From assembly GCA_045612485.1 (NCBI GenBank), contig JAZKZE010000183.1, positions 1-27,711 of the forward strand: a stretch of DNA of 27,711 nucleotides, in the 5' to 3' direction. The notes under the pieces are model-generated. The model did no database searches, was not told the DNA's origin, and worked only from the letters and a program-made list of their open reading frames with translations. The DNA is from RGIG5327 sp045612485. Its GTDB lineage: Bacteria > Verrucomicrobiota > Lentisphaeria > Victivallales > UBA1829. This document shows, piece after piece, positions 9,001 to 14,816 of the stretch (position 1 is the stretch's first letter; the number at the start of each line of letters is the position of its first letter). The position numbers and the translations under genes were made by a program.

Positions 9001-9055
9001 CAAAAACAGCGTTCTTGATCTGGATGATGTGTATGTGACCCCCATACCGGAATAA
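6047..9055 (+). CDS. Secreted DUF4838 protein with CBM9-like domain (copy 1)
   Basis: This 1002-residue exported protein has a signal peptide at residues 1-21 (probable cut after SVCSA). An N-terminal domain resembling alpha-glucuronidase N-termini (about 22-150) includes RGALYGCYEIVKKYAGVRFLFPG. A DUF4838 region of probable TIM-barrel type (about 165-600) carries GNND at 303-306 and WCECANC at 310-316. A CBM9-like beta-sandwich starts near 617 with IDGILDEADW, and a final jelly-roll-like domain (about 860-1002) ends LDLDDVYV. DUF4838 is an uncharacterised family near glycoside hydrolases, so a glycan-cleaving role is plausible but unproven. The ribosome-binding site AAAGGAAA precedes the ATG. 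It is the most diverged of the three similar copies and lies directly behind the pseudopilin gene. Confidence 0.9.
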   Translation: MSKKRFFTFAATLLFASVCSADFPLAENGKSSCNIVVKKDAPLPVSFGAKELALFTEKVSSAKIPVTNSAVKNLKNIFVGTLADKDLVKKSGIDAKKLKEDGFALTVKNNVIYIVGQNPRGALYGCYEIVKKYAGVRFLFPGEDGTYYSAKKSISIPEQNTIKNPYLRYRLLQCGDEINGATFLARNNLFGSKGAWHFFDKKGRRTGTADMFESVAVKTNATAGNSHIQSAMMSGWQGKKAFEKLYKEHPEYFPLIGGKRIFIHHGGDPNPCISNPGLLDLMAENLYNRVKGKYGAQEHVTIGNNDTTTWCECANCKKLDDPATAGTKGARANRYWYFVTEVAKRVWKKDPSINLGGWAYQDFWYPPTKVKIDPRLRVIISFNNQCWKHTITDKKCTVNAELLRIMAAWKKTKHPFIVNRDEIAANGSVGSNFLPSERVLYENLKSYPSIGFSGTYFCVGSPFPAFNKRTINKEPYFGKNYRYAAMWQTCYISAQYMWDINCDFDKLYEEANSLFYGKAWEGGYKEFRKLLTKYFLESPGCMGWGQGAPLGRCLDQAGSEEKLVSLMDKAVEAAKTDKDPRSLKHILQAKEIFEMTWRKQRKNYLDNFKELNVYRRTAPIKIDGILDEADWKNADALSNFKPGGHTPKNAKVQPSYVKVTYDPDFLYIAVECMEPAADKIIAGKNIKDRWKELGNHLELFYNYPDMAEKYYHLAINSNGEVIDAIQHSISKRDNSFNTRAKIATKVLKDRWILEIAVPANEIGMKCYDGSTWKLNVGRSRKVKDLASYSSEALNVETSSCCNGNFHGAANFVNIKFTPKRASGIAQSHDTSAWKNADFNTLVPDSSISKYYRYNRKGTWKFEDEKNLVPKFWTVNAGSVGTTKWDEKNPSNSYIQLEKGYITQYFVSSDKGKLKISFRARGKGSVMLWTSSFKNKASRTAKGYEQIKSTGKNKVFKLTDKWQNFSYETKKAGVPTERVAIRFTVLKNSVLDLDDVYVTPIPE

Positions 9056-9074
9056 AAAATAAAAAAATATTCTG

Positions 9075-9114
9075 AAGGAAAAGGGAATTTTTACAGATCC
9101 CTTTTCCTTTTTTT
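9075..9114 (+). terminator. Rho-independent terminator after DUF4838 copy 1
   Basis: A perfect 12-bp stem (AAGGAAAAGGGA at 9075-9086, TCCCTTTTCCTT at 9098-9109) with an 11-base loop runs into a T tract to 9114. It ends the pseudopilin-DUF4838 operon. Confidence 0.9.
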
Positions 9115-9131
9115 GTGCGGACGCCTTGCGC

Positions 9132-9163
9132 TATAATACAAATTTTTATCAGGATAATACAAA
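9132..9163 (+). promoter_or_regulatory. Putative -10 box and paired direct repeats before the GH123-like gene
   Basis: A perfect TATAAT lies at 9132-9137, although no good -35 box stands 16-18 bases upstream, where the previous terminator's T tract sits. The 10-mer ATAATACAAA occurs at 9133-9142 and again at 9154-9163, exactly 21 bases apart. A weak core promoter with direct repeats two helical turns apart would suit an AraC-type regulator; this is inference. Confidence 0.45.
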
Positions 9164-9237
9164 CAGTATTTCTTGTTTTTTCAAAAATCCATAGTACATT
9201 CACCTATGTAAATCAATCCAACAGAAAGGAATTTTTT

Positions 9238-11847
9238 ATGAAAAGAAAAATGCTTCTGACGGCTCTTTTTCTCTGTACCGTATTCCTGTTGCCGGTACAG
9301 GCAGAAGAGATCTTTTCCACATCTTTTTCCGGACAGGATGGAAAAATCTACGGTAAAGGAATAAAGGAAATTTCCAGCCCCTTCGGTAAAGGCATGTTTT
9401 TCCCCGGAGAAATCGGCAATTTTATTTCTTTTACTCCACCTGCGGGGGAAAAGGATCAGGAATTTTCTGTATCCGTATGGTTCAAAGTGGATGCACTTCC
9501 GGCAAAGACCTCTCCGAAAAACAAACAGGCATATACTCTTTTCTGCCGGAACTGGGATGTGAGACTCATTCTTTCCTCTACCGGAAAACTTGATACCCAG
9601 GTAACGGTGGGAAAAGATTATTTCACTTTAAGCGGCGGCAAAGTCATGCCCGGAGAGTGGAACAATATCGTCTATACTTACAGTGTCCCCAAAAAAGAAT
9701 ATGCCCTCTATGTCAATGGTACTCTTGCCAATTCCAGAAAAATGACCTATAAAAAGGTCTATCCCCGTCCCTTCTCCACAAAAAACCTCTATTCCTTTGG
9801 TTCTCTCCCCGGTTTCTGGCCGTTGAAAGGGATTCTGGGTAAAGGAGCCATTTACGATAACGCCCTTACAGCAAAAGAGATCCTCTCCGCTGAAAAAGAA
9901 AATATAAGAAAAGTCCTTCTTTCCCTGAAAACACGGGTGGAAAAGGAAAAAAACAATGCTTCCCTGCTGAAAAAAATCGAGTCTGTCTTAAATGGAAAAG
10001 ATTTTGTACCGGGTATCTGGATCTCTCTTTCCAGAGAGTGTGCGGAACTGGAAGCAAAAAACCGTCTTGCAGCAAAAGGATCCATCAATAATGAATTTCT
10101 GTATTATGCCGTGGTCGATCCCATGGGCAGAACCACCTATCTTCCGGACAGCTCCCTTCCGGAAAATTCCATCAATGAAAAAATCAGAACGGTTGCGGCA
10201 AAGGATGAGTTTGAACCGGCGTCTTTTGTAGTCAGTCCCCTGAAAGACGTGAAAGATTTTCTTCCCGTAATGGGGGAATTGAAAACAAAGGACGGGAAAG
10301 TATTTCCTGCCTCGGATATTGATATACGCCTTGTGAAAGTCCTTGTCCAGTCCGGCGGCGGAGCAGTCAACCGCCATATCCGGGTACTGAAAGCTGTTGC
10401 CCTGCTCCATGATGACGCTCTTGTGAAAGTGGATACTGAAAAAATGGAAAATTATCTGCGGCTTTCTTTCCCCGGAAAAACAGAATATCAATGGATCAGC
10501 AAACAGGATGCAAGCAACCGCTTTCATATTTATATGTCCAGCAAAGCCAACCCCATTTATGATGCAAAAACCCTGCAGGCCCTGGATCTGAAAAAAGATA
10601 AAAAACAGCAGTACTGGATCACCTTCCGGACAAAAAAAGATACTGCCCCCGGCTTGTATGAAGGGAAACTTTTTCTTACTGCCGGAGGAAAAAATATCCA
10701 GACGATCCCTGTAAAGTTCCGTGTTCTGGATTTTACCCTTCCCGACCCCAAAACCAATTATGATCCGGCAAAAACATACTATGCAAGTATTTATTACTGG
10801 GCACAGGATTCCGCTTCTTTCAAAGATGGTTCCATTACTTCCAGAGGAAGAAATATGGAACAGACAAGAGCGGATCTGAAAAATATGTATGAGCATGGAA
10901 TCCGTTACCCCTCCGTGGTTCAGGAGCTTTTTGTTCCGGAAAAATGGCAGTGGAACGCCTATGGCAAACCGGAAAAAGGAGGCAGGATCTTTGTCCCGGA
11001 TCAGCATTTTGTTGATGCCACCAGACGCCGCCTTGCGTTATTGAAAGAAAGCGGCATGAAACTGGATCCCTTCTTTATCCATACAGGCGGAAATTTCGGG
11101 TACAGAGAGTTTTATAAAAGAAGGGAACATGAAAAGGATCTGAAAAGATTTATTGAAAAAAGCAATGATTTTTTTGTAAAGGAACTGGGGCATAAAAATA
11201 TCCTTCATTACGGACTGGATGAAGCAACAGGCAAAGCCCTTACCGGTCAGTTTGAAGTATGGAAGGATATACAGAAACTGGGGACAAATACCTTTACGAC
11301 GGCGGCGATCGGTTCCATTCCTCTTGTGGCTGGAAAAATCAAACTTTTGATCGCTTCCGGCGTTCCGGCAAAAAAATATTCCGATCTCTGCCACAGCAAA
11401 GGTACTCTCATCTGGAACTATGCAAATCCCCAGGCAGGGACAAAGGATCAGCCCTTCCCCTACCGTGCAAATTTCGGCTTCGGCTGTTATTCTGCCAATT
11501 ACGACGGTATTGCAACATACTCTTACAATACCACAGCCTTACACCCGTGGAACGACTTTGACAACAAAGTGGAACCCGACCTTGCTTTTGTTCTGCATAC
11601 CGCCGACGGCATGGTGGATACCCCCTCCTGGGAAGGCTACCGGGAAGGGATCGACGATGTCCGGTATGCTACCATGCTGCGTCAGCTGATCCTGCAATAT
11701 AAAACCCATCCGCAGAAAGGGAAAATCGCCCTTTTGGCAGATAAATTCCTCAATCTCATCAATGTCCACGATCCGGAATTTGATCCCTCCTGGACCCGCT
11801 TGCAGATCATTGAATTTATCCTTAAACTTACAAAGGAAACCAAATGA
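9238..11847 (+). CDS. Secreted LamG and GH123/DUF4091-like glycoside hydrolase
   Basis: I start this gene at 9238 (MKRKMLLTAL), where AGAAAGGA precedes the ATG and a signal peptide ends at VQA-EE. A longer frame from 9115 lacks a ribosome-binding site and covers the promoter. The 869-residue product has a LamG/concanavalin-like domain (about residues 30-230: EFSVSVWFK, GEWNNIVYTYS, YALYVNG, IYDNALTAKEI), a short helical linker, and a GH123/DUF4091-type region (about 310-865). The GH123 family includes beta-N-acetylgalactosaminidases that use an adjacent Asp-Glu pair and substrate assistance. D661-E662 in HYGLDEATG fits this, as does the C-terminal SWEGYREGIDDVRYATML. Activity on GalNAc-containing glycans is plausible but the substrate cannot be read from the sequence. 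Its stop overlaps the next start by four bases (ATGA), so the two genes are translationally coupled. Confidence 0.87.
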   Translation: MKRKMLLTALFLCTVFLLPVQAEEIFSTSFSGQDGKIYGKGIKEISSPFGKGMFFPGEIGNFISFTPPAGEKDQEFSVSVWFKVDALPAKTSPKNKQAYTLFCRNWDVRLILSSTGKLDTQVTVGKDYFTLSGGKVMPGEWNNIVYTYSVPKKEYALYVNGTLANSRKMTYKKVYPRPFSTKNLYSFGSLPGFWPLKGILGKGAIYDNALTAKEILSAEKENIRKVLLSLKTRVEKEKNNASLLKKIESVLNGKDFVPGIWISLSRECAELEAKNRLAAKGSINNEFLYYAVVDPMGRTTYLPDSSLPENSINEKIRTVAAKDEFEPASFVVSPLKDVKDFLPVMGELKTKDGKVFPASDIDIRLVKVLVQSGGGAVNRHIRVLKAVALLHDDALVKVDTEKMENYLRLSFPGKTEYQWISKQDASNRFHIYMSSKANPIYDAKTLQALDLKKDKKQQYWITFRTKKDTAPGLYEGKLFLTAGGKNIQTIPVKFRVLDFTLPDPKTNYDPAKTYYASIYYWAQDSASFKDGSITSRGRNMEQTRADLKNMYEHGIRYPSVVQELFVPEKWQWNAYGKPEKGGRIFVPDQHFVDATRRRLALLKESGMKLDPFFIHTGGNFGYREFYKRREHEKDLKRFIEKSNDFFVKELGHKNILHYGLDEATGKALTGQFEVWKDIQKLGTNTFTTAAIGSIPLVAGKIKLLIASGVPAKKYSDLCHSKGTLIWNYANPQAGTKDQPFPYRANFGFGCYSANYDGIATYSYNTTALHPWNDFDNKVEPDLAFVLHTADGMVDTPSWEGYREGIDDVRYATMLRQLILQYKTHPQKGKIALLADKFLNLINVHDPEFDPSWTRLQIIEFILKLTKETK

Positions 11848-12779
11848 TGAAAAAGTTTTTGATTTATACAACTGCGTTCCTCGCTCTGTCACTCTTTGCA
11901 CAGAATCCCTCTTATCAGGCATCCTATTCAGAAAATGCGCCTGTTCTTGACGGAAAAATGGATGATGCTGTATGGAATAAGGCAAAATGGAGTTCTTCTT
12001 TCCGCACAAGAGTAAAGAATACCCAACCTGCTGCCCCCACCCTTTTCAAAGCCATTTATACTTCCGACGCACTTTATATCGGAGCAAAATGTACGGAAAA
12101 TGAGATGGAAAAGATGAAAAAGGAGAATAATTATACCGAATTCTGGCTCTATGATGTCATTGAGATCTTTCTTCTTCCTTTCCATAACGAAATGCAGCAC
12201 TTTATATGCAGTGTTTCCGGCAGTATGAATGAAGAGATCCCCGTCCAGACCTCCGCCCGTACCAAACGGCAGACTGCATGGGCGGCAAAGGCATACAAAG
12301 GGAAAAAGGAATGGTATATAGAATTCTGTATTCCCCTCTATATGGTGGGAAAAGCTCCCACTGGGGCAGAGAGTATCTCTTTCCCTGTCAATGTATGCCG
12401 CAATTCCACACCGGCAGAGGAACTTTCCTCCTGGTCTTTCCAGAAAGGGAGTTTCAAAGTCAAATCCGGCTTCGGTACATTGACACTGCTTCCCGCCCCT
12501 GCCGGGGAGAGAAAGAAAATAGCAGAAAATCTCAAACGTCCCCACAGTATCTCTCTTGTAAAAAGATGGAAGGAGATCAAGGAAGATCCTGCATGGCAGT
12601 ATCTGCTTTCACAGGAAAAGGAAACGGTAAAAAAACTCAATTCCCTTTGCGGCACTTATGAAAGTGTCAGAAAGAATGCTTCTACCATTTTTGAAACGCT
12701 TTCCGCACTGGAAAAGAAAAGAGCTGAAAGCGTAAAAGCACACAAAAAGGCTGTGATGAAAATGCTTTTCAACGATTGA
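11844..12779 (+). CDS. Secreted stand-alone CBM9-like protein
   Basis: This 311-residue protein consists of a signal peptide (cut near LFA-QN), one CBM9-like beta-sandwich (about residues 25-215) and a charged helical tail (about 225-305). The sandwich shows the usual opening APVLDGKMDDAVWNKAKW, the strand FKAIYTSDALYIGAKC, and later FWLYDVIEIFLLPF. CBM9-like modules bind sugar chain ends in xylanases, but in this lineage they are often fused to hydrolases, as in the DUF4838 genes here. A free-standing copy may act as a binding accessory for the GH123-like enzyme, whose stop codon overlaps this start (ATGA; a second ATG follows immediately). No catalytic residues are recognisable. Confidence 0.85.
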   Translation: MMKKFLIYTTAFLALSLFAQNPSYQASYSENAPVLDGKMDDAVWNKAKWSSSFRTRVKNTQPAAPTLFKAIYTSDALYIGAKCTENEMEKMKKENNYTEFWLYDVIEIFLLPFHNEMQHFICSVSGSMNEEIPVQTSARTKRQTAWAAKAYKGKKEWYIEFCIPLYMVGKAPTGAESISFPVNVCRNSTPAEELSSWSFQKGSFKVKSGFGTLTLLPAPAGERKKIAENLKRPHSISLVKRWKEIKEDPAWQYLLSQEKETVKKLNSLCGTYESVRKNASTIFETLSALEKKRAESVKAHKKAVMKMLFND

Positions 12780-12809
12780 AAAATTTTTTCACAGTAAAAA
12801 ACTTTTTCC

Positions 12810-12847
12810 ATCCCGTTTTCCCCTTGTAATACCGGGGAAAACGGGAT
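12810..12847. other. Strong stem-loop between CBM9-like and dehydrogenase genes
   Basis: A perfect 14-bp stem (ATCCCGTTTTCCCC at 12810-12823 and its complement at 12834-12847) has a 10-base loop. There is no T tract after it on the + strand, only AAATTATATC, so it is not a standard rho-independent terminator in that direction. It could be a transcript-stabilising 3' hairpin. A weak promoter-like pair (TTGTAA at 12824-12829, TAAATT at 12847-12852) overlaps it. Confidence 0.55.
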
Positions 12848-12884
12848 AAATTATATCTGACAGTGCAAATGGAGGAAATATACC

Positions 12885-13931
12885 ATGGAAATGATGAAAG
12901 GGGCCGTCAGTGACGGCAGAGGAAATATATGGATCCAGGATGTCCCCATGCCTGTGATCGGTGACTATGAATGTCTTTGCAGGATCGAAGCGTGTGCCAC
13001 CTGTACGGGGACGGATATGATGAGTATCACCGGCACGATCTCCTGGGCGACCCCGGAGCGGTTCCCTGCCCTGATAGGACATGAAAGTGCAGGAACCGTC
13101 ATCAAAACCGGCAGAAAAGTACGCAACATAAAAACAGGCGACCGTTTTCTGCGTCCGGCAGCATGGTATCCCGGTGAATACAGAAACAGGATTTTTTCCA
13201 TGATGGGCGGTTACGCTCAATACGGGATCGTCACGGATACTGCGGCTCTTCTGGAAGATCACCCCGGAACCAAACTCAATGGTTATATAAAATTCCAGCA
13301 GAAACTCCCTTCCGCAGAGGAAATATCTTCCGTGGATGCCACCATGCTTGTCACGTTGAAGGAAATCTACAGTTATATCACCTCCCTGCAAATCCATTCC
13401 TCCCACACTGTTGCAGTTATGGGCGGCGGAGCTGTGGCAATGAGTATGTGCTTTTTTGCAAAACTTGCGGGAGCAAAAGTCATTGCGGCGGCAAGACGGG
13501 AGGATTCTTTACAGAAATGTTATATGGCGGGAGCAGATATTCTCATCAACACGGCAAAAGAGGATCCCGCCACCGCCCTGAAAAATGCCGCCCCATCCGG
13601 AGTGGATTTTCTGCTGGACGGTGCCGGTTCTGCGGAACTTCTTATTACAGCAGCCAATGCGCTTGCGGAAGGCGGTTCCATCTGTTCCTATGCTTCCGGA
13701 CTGGACAAAGGACTTCTTCTGGAAAAAATCACCCCTCCCGGTTACTGGAAATTTGTACGGCAGGGACCTTATGAAACAAAGGTGCATGAACATTTTCTCA
13801 CTCTGATCCGCATGAAAGTCATTCCCTTCTCCCTTTTCTATTCCCATGTAATGCCGCTGGAAAACATTGCGGAAGGATTTGAACTTATCCGGAGCAAAAA
13901 AGCACATAAAATCGTTTTTACAATGGAGTAA
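12885..13931 (+). CDS. Zinc-type alcohol/polyol dehydrogenase family protein
   Basis: This is a cytoplasmic medium-chain dehydrogenase/reductase of 348 residues. The GroES-like N-terminal part carries C40-T-G-T-D44 and GHE at 65-67, the usual catalytic zinc site. A Rossmann domain begins near 175 with the GGGAVA turn (180-185) and AAARRED after its second strand. The four-cysteine structural zinc lobe usually found near residues 90-115 is absent. Members oxidise polyols, sugar alcohols or sugar acids with NAD(P)+; the substrate is not predictable. GGAGGAAA lies about six bases before the ATG. The MBL-fold gene begins four bases after the stop, so the two are co-transcribed. In this context a role in catabolism of released sugars is likely. 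Confidence 0.87.
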   Translation: MEMMKGAVSDGRGNIWIQDVPMPVIGDYECLCRIEACATCTGTDMMSITGTISWATPERFPALIGHESAGTVIKTGRKVRNIKTGDRFLRPAAWYPGEYRNRIFSMMGGYAQYGIVTDTAALLEDHPGTKLNGYIKFQQKLPSAEEISSVDATMLVTLKEIYSYITSLQIHSSHTVAVMGGGAVAMSMCFFAKLAGAKVIAAARREDSLQKCYMAGADILINTAKEDPATALKNAAPSGVDFLLDGAGSAELLITAANALAEGGSICSYASGLDKGLLLEKITPPGYWKFVRQGPYETKVHEHFLTLIRMKVIPFSLFYSHVMPLENIAEGFELIRSKKAHKIVFTME

Positions 13932-13935
13932 AATA

Positions 13936-14709
13936 ATGAAGATCCATATTTTCGGCTGTCTTTCCGGTACAGAACCCATGCAGAATAAACACCATACCTC
14001 CTGGGCATTGGAGATCCATGATACTCTTTATATGTTTGATGCCGGGGACAACTGCGCCCATACTGCCTTTCTCAAAGGATTGGATCTGACAAAGATCAAA
14101 GCTCTTTTCATCTCCCACCCCCACAGGGATCATATTGACGGACTTTTTCATCTTACCGGAGTCATCTGCAAGATCCTGGAACTTAATCCAACCCGTCCTC
14201 CGGTGACACTTCCTGTTTATACATCGGAAAAAAGAATCGTTCCGGCAATCAATACTCTTATCGACATCAATGGCAATCACCCTTATTTCACTCTTCTTCA
14301 CCAGGATTTTTCAAAAGCGGGAACCATTTTTGCCGATGAAAATATTGAAATAACGGCAAGCGGCACAAACCACATGGAGAAAGATGCCGACGGCACATTC
14401 CGGTCATGGAGTTTCCGGATCAAAGCGGAAGGCAAAACCATTATCTATTCCGGGGATGTGAAAAGTCCTGACGAACTGGATATCTTCCTGAAAGAGGGCT
14501 GTGACTTTGTTCTTATGGAATCAGGTCACCATAATCCCCCGGAAGTATGCAAAAAATGGAAAGACGCCGGTTATAAGATCGGCAATCTTCTTTTTCTTCA
14601 TCATGGCAGACATTTTCTCCGGGATGAGGAAAAATGTTTTGCATTGTGTAAAGAAGTCTGGGGAGAAAATATCGCCTTTGCCTATGACGGCATGACTGTG
14701 GAAGTTTAA
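13936..14709 (+). CDS. MBL-fold (metallo-beta-lactamase superfamily) hydrolase
   Basis: This cytoplasmic 257-residue MBL-fold hydrolase uses the ATG at 13936 (MKIHIFGCLSGTEP), four bases after the dehydrogenase stop; an in-frame upstream extension from 13867 lies inside that gene. The metal site is H61-x-H63-x-D65-H66 (SHPHRDHIDG), with H146 (SGTNH), D174 (YSGDVKSP) and H222/H223 as further ligands, the layout of RNase Z-like and lactonase-like members. The substrate is unknown. Pairing with a dehydrogenase suggests hydrolysis of a lactone or phosphodiester made or used in sugar breakdown, which is inference. No ribosome-binding site is obvious, in keeping with translational coupling. Confidence 0.83.
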   Translation: MKIHIFGCLSGTEPMQNKHHTSWALEIHDTLYMFDAGDNCAHTAFLKGLDLTKIKALFISHPHRDHIDGLFHLTGVICKILELNPTRPPVTLPVYTSEKRIVPAINTLIDINGNHPYFTLLHQDFSKAGTIFADENIEITASGTNHMEKDADGTFRSWSFRIKAEGKTIIYSGDVKSPDELDIFLKEGCDFVLMESGHHNPPEVCKKWKDAGYKIGNLLFLHHGRHFLRDEEKCFALCKEVWGENIAFAYDGMTVEV

Positions 14710-14723
14710 TAGTACAGATAAGT

Positions 14724-14748
14724 ACGGAAGGGTTTGCAATTCTTCCGT
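14724..14748. other. Small hairpin ahead of the terminator
   Basis: ACGGAAG (14724-14730) and CTTCCGT (14742-14748) form a 7-bp stem with an 11-base loop just after the MBL gene. It stands in tandem with the stronger terminator hairpin downstream. Confidence 0.4.
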
Positions 14749-14761
14749 TCCAACCGGTAAA

Positions 14762-14796
14762 AAAGCCGTTACGGAAAATTCATCCGTAACGGCTTT
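14762..14796. terminator. Bidirectional terminator between convergent genes
   Basis: A perfect 14-bp stem (AAAGCCGTTACGGA at 14762-14775, complement at 14783-14796) has a 7-base loop, with T-rich sequence on the right and A-rich sequence on the left. It can serve the MBL gene (+) and the DUF4838 gene (-) ending at 14817. Confidence 0.85.
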
Positions 14797-14816
14797 AATA
14801 TTTTTATGTATTTTAC

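Noticed and set aside
9115..9237. 41-residue extension of the GH123-like protein
   Set aside because: It lacks a ribosome-binding site, covers the predicted promoter and would bury the signal peptide that starts at 9238.
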